A DNA stretch of 64,000 nt. Source: Chitinophaga filiformis (GTDB lineage: Bacteria; Bacteroidota; Bacteroidia; Chitinophagales; Chitinophagaceae). The stretch spans positions 6,179,001-6,243,000 of the forward strand of contig NZ_CP095855.1 in the NCBI RefSeq assembly GCF_023100805.1, given 5' to 3'. Positions 53,311 to 62,395 of this stretch are shown here, one piece after another; the first letter of the stretch is position 1, and every line of letters begins with the position of its first letter. The notes beneath the pieces were generated by a model, which worked only from the letters and a program-made list of their open reading frames with translations, made no database searches and was not told the origin of the DNA. The position numbers and the translations under genes were made by a program.

Positions 53311-53422
53311 GGCTTTTTACATTTTACACAAGTAATTAATCAAACGCCTCAAAAGATATCGGGTAGTTGCTGCTTTTTGCGACCAGTAGCTTCCGGGTTT
53401 TGCACCAGGATGCGGCAAATGA

Positions 53423-53974
53423 CTATTGCAACATGGCCATCAACAGGAAAAACGGTATGTTCTGGTTGATGACATATTCTCCGGGTTGCAGGTAAGGAAC
53501 GATTCCCTTCAGTGCCTGTTCCAGTATCCGGCTTCCCTGGGTAGAGGTCAGCAGGTAGTCAATACTGGCATGTAAAGGATGGTAGCGCAGGTCTCCATCC
53601 AGCCGGCCATAGACGATGGCTTTTTCCATGGCTGCCGCCAGTTGTGCATCCAGTCGCCAGATCATTCTACGTTGTATACATTGATAGACCTGGTGTTCAA
53701 CAAAATGCTGCAGTGCACTTTGCCGGTGGTAAGATGGATCAGATGGATCTATGACTGTTGGGCGCAGGGTATAATGTAAAGCGCAGCACCGGGCGACCTG
53801 ACCCAGTAGCGGTCCATCTGCGGGCCGCAGGGGCATGACCTCAATACCGGCCCCCTTTCCCTGGTCACGGAGCAGTGCCACGACACGATCGTTTACCGTC
53901 AGCAGTGCTGTAAAGGCGATAGCCTGCCCGCAACCCGCTTCATCTATATCTATGTTCTTTACCTGGATATTCAT
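53423..53974 (-). CDS. Hypothetical protein at the right end of the module
   Basis: From the ATG at 53974 it has 183 residues (MNIQVKNIDIDEAGCGQAI); the frame extends 23 codons upstream, but the inner start gives a better N-terminus. It has a beta-rich first part (FTALLTVNDRVVALLRDQGK) and a helical second part (ALQHFVEHQVYQCIQRRMIW, QLAAAMEKAIVYG). No membrane segment except a possible hydrophobic end (IPFFLLMAMLQ). I do not recognise it. It is the first gene of the minus-strand conjugative cluster. Confidence 0.66.
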   Translation of the reverse strand: MNIQVKNIDIDEAGCGQAIAFTALLTVNDRVVALLRDQGKGAGIEVMPLRPADGPLLGQVARCCALHYTLRPTVIDPSDPSYHRQSALQHFVEHQVYQCIQRRMIWRLDAQLAAAMEKAIVYGRLDGDLRYHPLHASIDYLLTSTQGSRILEQALKGIVPYLQPGEYVINQNIPFFLLMAMLQ

Positions 53975-55236
53975 TATGTAAACTCTTAATAGTTCCTGGT
54001 AAGACGAATTGGCTAAGAGTAATGCTTTACCGTCTATTACCAAATGCTATCCAAAGGTAGATGTGCACAACAAGGGCTTTTTGAACCTTTTCCCAGCAGG
54101 GAATAAATTTTATGCTTTTCCGCCTGACAATGTGAATATGCTATTACTCCATTATACCATAATCAGATCCCCTATAGCAACTACCGCTATGATTTCGGTC
54201 ATATGCAATAATCTGCAAGATGTATGAACTCATAGGGAGAGGAGCAACTGTAATTTTATTTCAACATGACCTTTATATGGAAGAGGAAGTTATGACGCAT
54301 ACGTACTTTTGAGGTGGAAGCAGTATAACAGCTAAGTCAATGATTTCAGCTGCTGACGAGATGCCAACTTATGGAATTTTACCGCGGTGGCAGGACGCAT
54401 TTTGGGTTGGTTTCATCACAGACGGAACAGCCTATATGAAGCGGCTGTCAAAGCGCGCAAGCGGCCACTCGCCCACAATTTGAGAAAATCTAAAATACCG
54501 GGATTTCTAATGGCAGCCAGATCAAGGCAGAGCAATTCTATTGACAGATAGCGCGCGGTTCGTAAACTGTAAACCAGCGAGAGGTTCAATATAATACCGA
54601 TCGGTGGGTGAACAAATCCGCATTTAGCCAAATATGTGGTTGAATCACTTCCTCGACCTTTGCAGATGTCGCCGACAGCAACGCCCTTTTACATTGGCAC
54701 GATAAAGGTTTGTGACAAACAATTTTCATTGCTTGTTTGCCGTAATATAAATTTTGGGAAACTTTGAATACAGCATATGTTCGTTTCAGCAGGTTGTTAA
54801 AAAAAAATTGGAGGGAAGATCCGGGATTTTCTCCAACCGATGTCAGACTATTTGTTCAAACAGTGAAGGATATGAAACAGTTGGGTATTTAAACAGGTGC
54901 TCTCAGTTTCCTGTGACCGGGAAAGCTCAATTACCACCGGTCCATTTATTAAAGGTTCACTTCACCGGTTTTTATCTAATAACTTCTACATTATAAAACA
55001 GGCCAGCTGGTGAAGTATTGAATCCAGGAGACTCTCCTAAAACAGGAAGTTTGCTAGACGGCATTGACCATCGCCTATCCGGAGATGCCAATGGAGCAGT
55101 TGACGATTAATCGCTTATTGACACAGGGTAGAATACTGTAATATATGAAGTTCAGACAAAAAATGGGGGAGCATTAAAATTAGATACCTCTTCAGTAGCC
55201 AAATATTTTTCTTTGTAAATTAGTATACAACCAAAT
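53975..55236. other. Gap at the right flank of the conjugative module
   Basis: These 1.26 kb mark a change from the GC-richer minus-strand cluster to the A/T-richer plus-strand region. No intact gene is seen and, notably, no integrase. A degraded gene is likely at 54754-55218. The 12-mer CGTACTTTTGAG at 54302-54313 also occurs at 27930-27941. A 71-codon minus frame at 54416-54631 does not look convincing. Confidence 0.5.
54754..55218 (+). pseudogene. Remnant of an unidentified gene
   Basis: Coding-like text jumps between frames. One frame gives REDPGFSPTDVRLFVQTVKD near 54825. A second gives ITTGPFIKGSLHRFLSNNF near 54940. A third runs GEVLNPGDSPKTGSLLDGID from 55006 and on through HRLSGDANGAVDD, then, after two in-frame stops, VIYEVQTKNGGALKLDTSSV and KYFSL before the final stop at 55216. 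This pattern suggests one gene broken by several frameshifts and stops. I cannot name it. Confidence 0.35.
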
Positions 55237-55773
55237 GTGCAGCCCTGGGCCCAACTCAGTCGCTGGATTTCCGTGTTTAAGGAAATATACATAAAGTACT
55301 ATCCTCGAGTATATGCAACCGCATACTCGCTGCTACGACAACGTGAAAAAGCGGAGGATGTGGCACAATCAGTATTTCTTCGGCTTTGGGAAAGCTGGGA
55401 TACGATTTCCCCGGAAAATGTCGAAAGCTATCTGGTTACCATGGCCAAGCATGCCGTACTGAATGAGTGGCGTAAAAATGCTGTACATGCCCGGTACCGA
55501 ACGTTTTTGAAAGAACGCTTTCAGGAGTCTACCGACAATGTGGAAGAACAGACAATTTCCCGACAGCAACACACCTTGCTGGAAAAAGCAATACAGCAAC
55601 TCCCGGCCCGCCAACAGGAGGCCTGGCGCCTTTCCAGGGATAAAGGAATGACTTATAAGGAAATAGGAAAAATCATGAAGATTTCCAGGTCTACTGTAAA
55701 GGAATTAGTCCATAAAGCGATACAGGCATTAAAGTCATCATTGCGATCATTCTGGTCTTATCTGCTTGTTTAA
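55237..55773 (+). CDS. ECF-type RNA polymerase sigma factor
   Basis: The 178-residue product has region 2 (YIKYYPRVYATAYSLLRQRE, AEDVAQSVFLRLWESW) and region 4 (LEKAIQQLPARQQEAWRLSR, MTYKEIGKIMKISRSTVKEL). It appears to use a GTG start at 55237; a stop lies seven codons upstream, and another GTG occurs 12 codons inside. It is followed by a FecR gene, but no SusC is adjacent, so the usual cell-surface signal source is missing or elsewhere. The following operon is a candidate target. Confidence 0.9.
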   Translation: MQPWAQLSRWISVFKEIYIKYYPRVYATAYSLLRQREKAEDVAQSVFLRLWESWDTISPENVESYLVTMAKHAVLNEWRKNAVHARYRTFLKERFQESTDNVEEQTISRQQHTLLEKAIQQLPARQQEAWRLSRDKGMTYKEIGKIMKISRSTVKELVHKAIQALKSSLRSFWSYLLV

Positions 55774-55848
55774 ATAAATTTTTTTTTCTGAACCACCCTC
55801 CCACCCTCTGTAGAAAAGTGTCTAATTATATAGAAGGCACCAAATATC

Positions 55849-57039
55849 ATGACAACTGATAAATTCCAGCTGCTGTTGGAAAGATATTTGAATGGACGGT
55901 TATCCAATCGAGAATTGGCCAGGTTCCTTGCTGCCCTTGATCAGATAGAACACCAGGAGCAAGTACTTAAGTACCTGGAGGCTGAACTGCAGGAAACCAC
56001 CGTCGCGCCAGACGAAGAATTTGCGGAGAAAAGCTATGAAGCATTGGTCCAATTAATCAACAACCGTATGCAGGATCCAGGCTCCAGTATTGCACTCTCT
56101 CCAAAAAAATGGCGTATTGACAGTCAGTTCTTTCGATATGCGGCGATCGTTTTGGGCATTGTAATGGTCTCAGTGATCGGGTATTGGCTGATCAACAAAC
56201 AACGGGATGTGCAAACGCCGTATGTAGAAAGAAAAGTGCCGCAACAGCTAGACAGCCTGCGGCAAACGTATATGATCCTTGAAGATGGAACCGTACTTAT
56301 ATTGGATAGTTCAGCACTAAAAAGTAAACATCTGCAGGATATTGGAGCAACCGTTGATTTAAAGAACCGCAGGCTTTTGTTCCAAACTGGCGGCCAGCGT
56401 CCTGGTTCGTCCCAGGGGATCAATACATTGGTTACACCCAGGGGATGCCAATATAGTGTTCTACTACCGGATAGTTCCAGCGTGTGGTTGAACGCATTGT
56501 CACAATTACAGTTTCCAGCCCAATTTGGTGACCGTGACCGAAGGGTAACTTTAAGCGGAGAAGGCTTTTTTGAAGTAAACAAAAGTGCGGGTCGTTCTTT
56601 TCAAGTGGCTGCAGGTACAGTGACTATAAGGGTGCTTGGAACGCAATTTAATGTACAGGCTTATAACAGTGAGCCGACTTTACGTACAACAATAATACAT
56701 GGAAAAGTCCAGGTTTCGAATGATAGGGAAAATTATGCAATTTCTGCCGGTACGACTTTGGTAATCTCCGGCACCCATTGGAAAGCGTCGCGCACACCGG
56801 ATGCATCCCAGGTGATTGCATGGAAACAGCAACTTTTTGATTTCCGTAAAGCCGAATTGCATACCATTATGCCAGAACTATCCAGATGGTATGACATCAG
56901 TTATGAATTACCACCCAATATCCACAAAACATTTACCGGCAAAATATCAAGAACAGCAGATATAGCCACCGTACTGGAAATCCTAAAGGCCAGCGGGATA
57001 CGTTATCGCCAGGAGGGAAAAAAAATTGTATTCCTGTAA
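55849..57039 (+). CDS. FecR-family anti-sigma factor
   Basis: The 396-residue product has a cytoplasmic N-terminal part, a membrane segment at about 98-115 (YAAIVLGIVMVSVIGYWLI), a FecR domain (LVTPRGCQYSVLLPDSSSVW, VTLSGEGFFEVNKSAGRSFQ, IRVLGTQFNVQAYNS) and a DUF4974-like end (KTFTGKISRTADIATVLEIL). It lies 75 bases after its sigma factor. No SusC follows; instead come an AraC-type stub and the RiPP-like operon. Confidence 0.92.
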   Translation: MTTDKFQLLLERYLNGRLSNRELARFLAALDQIEHQEQVLKYLEAELQETTVAPDEEFAEKSYEALVQLINNRMQDPGSSIALSPKKWRIDSQFFRYAAIVLGIVMVSVIGYWLINKQRDVQTPYVERKVPQQLDSLRQTYMILEDGTVLILDSSALKSKHLQDIGATVDLKNRRLLFQTGGQRPGSSQGINTLVTPRGCQYSVLLPDSSSVWLNALSQLQFPAQFGDRDRRVTLSGEGFFEVNKSAGRSFQVAAGTVTIRVLGTQFNVQAYNSEPTLRTTIIHGKVQVSNDRENYAISAGTTLVISGTHWKASRTPDASQVIAWKQQLFDFRKAELHTIMPELSRWYDISYELPPNIHKTFTGKISRTADIATVLEILKASGIRYRQEGKKIVFL

Positions 57040-57194
57040 ACTGATAACGCACTCAAAGCGCTGTTTCTCCTTAGCGTCCAGTCCCCCTTCAGTTCAATAT
57101 TGAAGCGTCTATTAGCAGAGGATCTTGAGGAGATCTCCCTGGGCCTCTTTATGTAAAATCAAAAAAATAAAGATTAAGCATTAAATCTTCTCCT

Positions 57195-57554
57195 ATGCGC
57201 AATTGTTCATCTACACGTTTGACCAAAAGGTCAGTTGAAATCGCCACAAAAGCAATCACATATATTGATCGCAATTATGATCAACCTATAACCCAGGAGT
57301 CCCTTTCGTATGATTTTAATGTACCGGTAAGAATTTTACAGGCCGCCTTTCAAAAGCTGGTAAACGCTTCTGTCCACAAATATCTGGAGAAAAAAAGGCT
57401 GGAGGCTGCAATGACCATGCTCGAAGATGAAGAAATTTCCATCAAAGAGATTTATACAAAGGTTGGCTACAGCTCGCAAAGTCATTTTGGAGAATTTTTT
57501 AAAAAACATACCGGTATTACACCTGCGCAGTATCGGATTCGAAAAACTGCCTAA
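57195..57554 (+). CDS. AraC-family DNA-binding domain protein (stand-alone HTH)
   Basis: This 119-residue protein is nearly only the double helix-turn-helix of AraC regulators: IDRNYDQPITQESLSYDFNV, FQKLVNASVHKYLEKKRLEA, then EISIKEIYTKVGYSSQSHFG and FFKKHTGITPAQYR, the family signature. It has no sensing domain, so it may be controlled by expression level or by a partner. It lies between the sigma/FecR pair and the LanKC operon on the same strand and is a good candidate regulator of one or both. Confidence 0.9.
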   Translation: MRNCSSTRLTKRSVEIATKAITYIDRNYDQPITQESLSYDFNVPVRILQAAFQKLVNASVHKYLEKKRLEAAMTMLEDEEISIKEIYTKVGYSSQSHFGEFFKKHTGITPAQYRIRKTA

Positions 57555-57969
57555 TGTTTATTAAATAGAAAACGCGGTACACACTTTCGATAAAGATTGA
57601 CTTGTTTTCTACAAACTCATGCCACTAAATTGCATTACACACGTACCTGTTGCTGATAGTAAAAAGCGACCAGGCAATTTTTCCGGACTGCTAATTGAAT
57701 TCTGAATCCTGGTAATTAGCAATATACCTCGATGGTAGAGAGGCCAACCCTTGTTCTTGAACTATAAATGTTTATATCCGAATCATATGGAACAAGCACA
57801 GATAAGATAATTACAGCCAGTAATACGCAATTTACCTGGTAAAGTACAAATGCTGGAAACACGCCAGAAACCTGACTATACCATAGACCCAAATGAAGCG
57901 AGCCTTAATTATGAAATCAATCCGACCAGGAAGATAGTATACCAGTATATCAATAAAACTTAGCCTATT
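57555..57969. other. Gap before the LanKC operon with two very short frames
   Basis: The 415 bases should hold the operon promoter. A 28-codon frame at 57619-57705 (MPLNCITHVPVADSKKRPGN, then FSGLLIEF) and a 37-codon frame at 57850-57963 (MLETRQKPDYTIDPNEASLN...) are open. The second is in frame with the next gene, six bases before its ATG, and extends upstream without a stop to 57811, as a gene remnant might. Neither is a convincing precursor peptide. Confidence 0.45.
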
Positions 57970-58719
57970 ATGAATACTTCAGTCAATTCAGAAGCTTTGA
58001 ATGAGAACGATTGTAACTTAACGCCTGATCAACTCCCTGTTCTCACCCATCATTTAACTGAAGCTGAAGCGCTGGCTATCAATGGTACGATGCTACAAGA
58101 GGCCGAGTTCCAAAAATTTGTTCGGCTCTGGTGCGATGCACACAATGAAACTGGAGATTCACTTTCTTTGGTTGAACTTTTTGGTGCCTATTACTGTCAG
58201 GAGGCTTCACGCCTTTGCGCCAAAAATGTAGCATCCCATGAATTATTACTTCGGTCCCTAAATCATTATACCGTTTTCCTGCAAAACCCAACCCTCAAAA
58301 ATGATATCAGGTATTTCGCCCAGTGGCAAATGGGTCTTGTCATGGAAAGACTATGTTTTCCATGGCCCGAGGTCGAAAAAACGCTCCTGGCTGCCAGCCC
58401 GATACACGAGGGACGTGGTGAAGCGACACGGCATGTGATCCAGCATTACCGGGCAAAAAAAGCGTGGACTTTCGGTTATTTATATAGTACTATCGCCATT
58501 AAAAAATTCCATGAAAAAATCCCTACGGATTGCAAATGGTTCATTGATCCGAGTTTCTATACTTGGAAGGTAATGTACTACCACGCTGATATCTGTTCCA
58601 ACCTGCGTATGGAAGAAGAAATGATGAATGCCTATCGAAAAATATTGCCCTATGTCGAGCAACATCCTGAGGAATTTACCAAAAAACAGATAAAATTCTT
58701 CCAACAATTTAAAAACTAA
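57970..58719 (+). CDS. TPR-like helical protein of the LanKC operon (copy 1)
   Basis: I know no named family for this 249-residue soluble, helical protein. Its C-terminal half carries a domain repeated in two other genes of the operon: PWPEVEKTLL (131-140), a helix pair (HVIQHYRAKKAWTFGYLYST), and SFYTWKVMYYHADIC (195-209), ending in an EA-type helix. This resembles degenerate TPR repeats found after GT2 domains. It is the first gene, six bases before the GT-C-like gene, so translation is probably coupled. A role as a scaffold or peptide-binding partner is a guess. Confidence 0.8.
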   Translation: MNTSVNSEALNENDCNLTPDQLPVLTHHLTEAEALAINGTMLQEAEFQKFVRLWCDAHNETGDSLSLVELFGAYYCQEASRLCAKNVASHELLLRSLNHYTVFLQNPTLKNDIRYFAQWQMGLVMERLCFPWPEVEKTLLAASPIHEGRGEATRHVIQHYRAKKAWTFGYLYSTIAIKKFHEKIPTDCKWFIDPSFYTWKVMYYHADICSNLRMEEEMMNAYRKILPYVEQHPEEFTKKQIKFFQQFKN

Positions 58720-58725
58720 CACTTC

Positions 58726-60309
58726 GTGAAAAGGCAACAAACATATCGAGCAGTTATCGACCGTTGGTTTGAAAGCAGAAGCGGCGCCGGACTTACAGGA
58801 CAGGTATTCCACCGCTCATTCAGAGCCTTTGTATTCCGCGATCCCGCCAACCGGTTCTATCTGCTGGCAATTTTGCTTTTCACTGTCATAGAATTCTTCC
58901 TGTTTAAACTTTGTTATCCTTTTCCGGATTTTTTCTCGGACAGTTATAGTTACATTTTCGCGGCATTTGCCAACATGGACATTAATATCTGGCCAGTCGG
59001 ATACTCGAAATTCTTACGATTTTTTCACATGCTGACATCATCTGCTGTAGCTTTGGTATGGTTTCAATTCCTGTTCTTTGAATGCTGCTGCCTGCTGTTA
59101 TATTTTACCATTGACTACTTGTTTGGGCTAAGAAAGATCTATAAGCAGATTCTAACGGCATTTCTCTTCTCCAACCCATTATTCCTGTATCTGGCCAACT
59201 ACGTTTCCAGCGATACATTATTTCTTTCCTTAAGCATACTTTGGATCGTGCAGTTAGTATACATTTTAAATCGACCCAGGTGGTACCATGTTCCGCTACA
59301 GGCGATCCTATTGTTTCTGTGCTTCACTGTAAGATTTAACGCGATGGTTTACCCTTTGATTGCTGCTTTAATTTTTACCATGTCCAAATTCAAAACTATA
59401 TGGAAGTTCGCAGGGATTCTTGCAGGGCCGGCGCTTATCATACCATTTGTTATTCACTCAAGAACAGTAGCCAAGCAATTAACCGGCTCCCCACAGTTTC
59501 CGATGCTCTCTGGCTGGCAATGGGCCAACAACGCGCTCTATATGCGAGGATATATTACTGTGGCGCCCGGAACATGGACAACACCTGAGTTACGGGAATT
59601 AGACCAGATATCCGAGACTTTCTTTCAATCCACCCCGCCCGAGAAAAGGAACCTGAGCGCATATGTTGCCAATTATTTTATTAGAAAACCAAAAGCGCCC
59701 CTAAAGGTTTACATGGACCGACATGTGCATACAACGAACTTCTACCAGTACCTGTTGGGATGGGGAAAGGTCTCCCCTCTTTTCGGGAAATACGGCCTTA
59801 CACTGATCAAACAGCATCCAGGTGCCTTTCTCCGGTACTTTGTAGCAATAAATACAAAAAATTACTTCTACCCTCCGCTGGAAGTGCTTTCCCTATACAA
59901 CCTGGGAAAATCGCAGATTTATCCTTTCGCGGTAGATTGGTTCCAATTAGAAACCAATCAGGCAAAATCAATTTCCAAACACCTGCAGGGAGTCGTGCTG
60001 TTGATATTCCCGCTGCTATTCTTACTACTAAATATCTTCTATACAACCACGCTATTGCTCTTTAAAGTAAAGCGAGCAATGGCACTATTACCCAGGTCTT
60101 CATTAGCTGTGAGCTTGCTGCTGTTATTGAACTTCTGTTTTAGCATCTCGGCTAATATCATTGTAATAAGATATCAAATATTCCCTATGATGCTACTACT
60201 GTCTTTCGGATTAATAAATACAGAGATACTGTTAAAAATGAAGCAAAGCTATGGTGACAGGCAATACCCATCGAGAGCGGCGCCATCTCAACAGTTGATT
60301 ATTCAGTAA
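58726..60309 (+). CDS. Polytopic membrane protein, GT-C glycosyltransferase-like
   Basis: The 527-residue product uses a GTG start at 58726, six bases after the upstream stop. About 10 membrane segments are seen. The first periplasmic loop follows FPDFFSDSYSYIFAAFANM with acidic residues after the first segment, where GT-C enzymes have a catalytic Asp, and GYSKFLRFFH follows, similar to dolichyl-phosphate-mannose mannosyltransferase-like proteins. GT-C enzymes move sugars from lipid carriers outside the inner membrane. It ends in a polar tail after the last segment. Family assignment is by layout only. Confidence 0.72.
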   Translation: MKRQQTYRAVIDRWFESRSGAGLTGQVFHRSFRAFVFRDPANRFYLLAILLFTVIEFFLFKLCYPFPDFFSDSYSYIFAAFANMDINIWPVGYSKFLRFFHMLTSSAVALVWFQFLFFECCCLLLYFTIDYLFGLRKIYKQILTAFLFSNPLFLYLANYVSSDTLFLSLSILWIVQLVYILNRPRWYHVPLQAILLFLCFTVRFNAMVYPLIAALIFTMSKFKTIWKFAGILAGPALIIPFVIHSRTVAKQLTGSPQFPMLSGWQWANNALYMRGYITVAPGTWTTPELRELDQISETFFQSTPPEKRNLSAYVANYFIRKPKAPLKVYMDRHVHTTNFYQYLLGWGKVSPLFGKYGLTLIKQHPGAFLRYFVAINTKNYFYPPLEVLSLYNLGKSQIYPFAVDWFQLETNQAKSISKHLQGVVLLIFPLLFLLLNIFYTTTLLLFKVKRAMALLPRSSLAVSLLLLLNFCFSISANIIVIRYQIFPMMLLLSFGLINTEILLKMKQSYGDRQYPSRAAPSQQLIIQ

Positions 60310-60329
60310 TATTCAACAAAATTTTTACC

Positions 60330-61127
60330 ATGAACGCAAATCTCTATAAACTACTGGCAACTGGCTTTTACCAAGGCCCAAAATACATAGAATCTGTATT
60401 GGATAGAATGGCAGGAGAAGTGATGGCTACAAGTGACATGTCATATGAAGTTTATGAGGCCTATTTGAATACGTTGACAGCAGCCAAAGAAAAAATGATA
60501 AAATACAACACGGCTACTTACAATTTTTTACTTGCTTATCTGCATTTACAAGCCGGCAATATATGTAATAAAGAAAGCGATCGGTATCATCATTTTGGTA
60601 TGGCCATTGATGGATTCAAAACATACATTCATAACTCGCGCAAAAGCGATGAATCCCTGTACATTTCGTATTGGAAACTCGCTGATCTTCTGGATCGCCT
60701 AAATACGCCCTGGCCAAGAATAGAAGAATTATTACTTCAAGCTTTCCAGGTATGTCCCTCTCGCGCCGAATCGTTACGGGACATCATTGTGCATTATTAT
60801 AATGAGGATAATCCGAGGGCAGCATTTGTCTTCAGTTCGTACTGCAGTGATTATTTATATGGAAAACAGCCGAAAACCGACAATAAGTGGTATGTAGATG
60901 ATTCCTTCTACCAATGGAAAGTGCTCTATTATCATGTTCCTATTTCACTATCCATCGGAAAACTGGTGGAAGCCAAACAGTGGTACGAAAAACTGATTAC
61001 CTGTATTAAAAGGTGTCCCAGTTCGATTAATACAGAAGAAATTACCAGGATAAAAGGTTATGAACGGTATTTCAATATTCAAAAGCAGGCATCATCACAT
61101 TCACCACTTGAAGTTATAATATCATGA
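60330..61127 (+). CDS. TPR-like helical protein of the LanKC operon (copy 2)
   Basis: This 265-residue soluble, helical protein is homologous to copy 1: TPWPRIEELLLQAFQ (126-140), DIIVHYYNEDNPRAAFVFSS, and SFYQWKVLYYHVPIS (192-206). The N-terminal half (NLYKLLATGFYQGPKYIESV) is related to TPR helices too. It starts 20 bases after the GT-C-like gene and its stop overlaps the GT2 start (ATGA), a sign of coupled translation. Function unknown. Confidence 0.8.
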   Translation: MNANLYKLLATGFYQGPKYIESVLDRMAGEVMATSDMSYEVYEAYLNTLTAAKEKMIKYNTATYNFLLAYLHLQAGNICNKESDRYHHFGMAIDGFKTYIHNSRKSDESLYISYWKLADLLDRLNTPWPRIEELLLQAFQVCPSRAESLRDIIVHYYNEDNPRAAFVFSSYCSDYLYGKQPKTDNKWYVDDSFYQWKVLYYHVPISLSIGKLVEAKQWYEKLITCIKRCPSSINTEEITRIKGYERYFNIQKQASSHSPLEVIIS

Positions 61128-62395
61128 AAAAGTTGGCGCTCAACTTCATTTGCAAAAATGAAAGTCATATAATTGAAACAATGCTGAGCTCAGCCTTGCC
61201 GATTACCGACCTGATCGTAGCCGTTGATACGGGTTCAACAGATAACACTATAGCAATCATAAAAAGCTGGGGGAATGTTCATGCAATTCCGACGTACGTA
61301 TTCGAGCGGTCTTTCGACGATTTTGCCAGCTCACGGAATTTTGCCCTGGACAAGCTACTTGAAGTAGTAGAACACCTCTGTTGGAACAAGCAGGATATCT
61401 GGGGATTTTGGTTTGACTGCGATGAGGAAATGAAGTTTGTGGGAGATTTCAATAAAGACGAGATTAATGATGACCTATATTTTGTAACCGGCTTATCTGA
61501 AGATATGGCATTTTCAAAGCAACTATTCTTCAACCTCTCAAAGCCGTTTCATTGGGAAGGACCTGTGCATGAATACCTCCAGTGTACCAGCGAGCAAGTT
61601 ACAGTATCTCATTGCAACAATATTATCATGAACTATGAAATGAAAGGCGCCAGTTGGAAAACTGACATAGAAAAAAAGTATCTCTTCTATGTTGAAAAAC
61701 TGAAGGAATACATTGCCAGAGGACACAGGACCTATCGGTGGTTATTATACCTGGCCGATAGTTACTACGCCGCGGCTATTAACTGCAAAGACCCGGTGCG
61801 GGAAAGACAATGGCATTTGCTGGCTCAGAAATCTTATTTAGAAGTCGCTGGTTTAGAGGGGATCGAGCGGTATGAACAATGCCGGCTATACAACCATATA
61901 GCAGCCAACCAAATGGATCTAAATGAACCGTGGCCGTTAATCAAGGTCAATCTTTTAAAGGCATTTCGTGCAGATAAAAGGTTTGCAGAGCCTATAGAAA
62001 CGATTATTGAATTCTATATAAATATGAGGCAGTGGAACATAGCCTTCATTTACAGCAAATTTGCAGTAACCCAGTTCCACGGGCGACGTCCTCATGGGCC
62101 GGGTGTAGCGGATGTGAAACCTTCGCTGTATCAATGGAGGCTTTTGTATTACCACTATACAATACTCATGCAAATTAAAAGGTTCTCCGAGGCTAAAGCT
62201 GTATATAAAGCCATAAAACAGAATCAAATTGAGCATCCGGACAATTTTTCCGAGAAGGACGTTCAAATGATATTTGTGAACTCTGCTTTTATTATACAAT
62301 TCCGATCAAAAATTGAACTCAGTAAGAAGTGGATTAAAAGCGTAATTCAAAAAGCATCTAAACCAATTCCATTGTATCTAATACCAGAAGTATGA
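61124..62395 (+). CDS. GT2-family glycosyltransferase with C-terminal TPR-like domain
   Basis: The 423-residue product has a GT-A domain in its first 180 residues: LNFICKNESHIIETMLSSAL, the nucleotide-sugar motif AVDTGSTDNT (34-42), a DCD metal site at 98-100 (FWFDCDEEM), and HWEGPVHEYL. The second half carries the operon's repeated domain: EPWPLIKVNLLKAF (268-281), and SLYQWRLLYYHYTI (334-347). Proteins of this build are annotated as TPR-containing glycosyltransferases. It would add a sugar in the cytoplasm to a protein, peptide or glycan. Start and stop overlap the neighbours by four bases. Confidence 0.88.
   Translation: MKKLALNFICKNESHIIETMLSSALPITDLIVAVDTGSTDNTIAIIKSWGNVHAIPTYVFERSFDDFASSRNFALDKLLEVVEHLCWNKQDIWGFWFDCDEEMKFVGDFNKDEINDDLYFVTGLSEDMAFSKQLFFNLSKPFHWEGPVHEYLQCTSEQVTVSHCNNIIMNYEMKGASWKTDIEKKYLFYVEKLKEYIARGHRTYRWLLYLADSYYAAAINCKDPVRERQWHLLAQKSYLEVAGLEGIERYEQCRLYNHIAANQMDLNEPWPLIKVNLLKAFRADKRFAEPIETIIEFYINMRQWNIAFIYSKFAVTQFHGRRPHGPGVADVKPSLYQWRLLYYHYTILMQIKRFSEAKAVYKAIKQNQIEHPDNFSEKDVQMIFVNSAFIIQFRSKIELSKKWIKSVIQKASKPIPLYLIPEV

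Noticed and set aside
27930..54313. Calling the 12-base repeat the attachment sites of the element
   Set aside because: A repeat of this length is expected by chance, it matches the phylum's -7 promoter element, and no integrase is seen. It is kept only as a weak finding.
54416..54631. A 71-codon minus-strand frame
   Set aside because: It shows no domain, lies in a degraded region, and has no neighbours on that strand.
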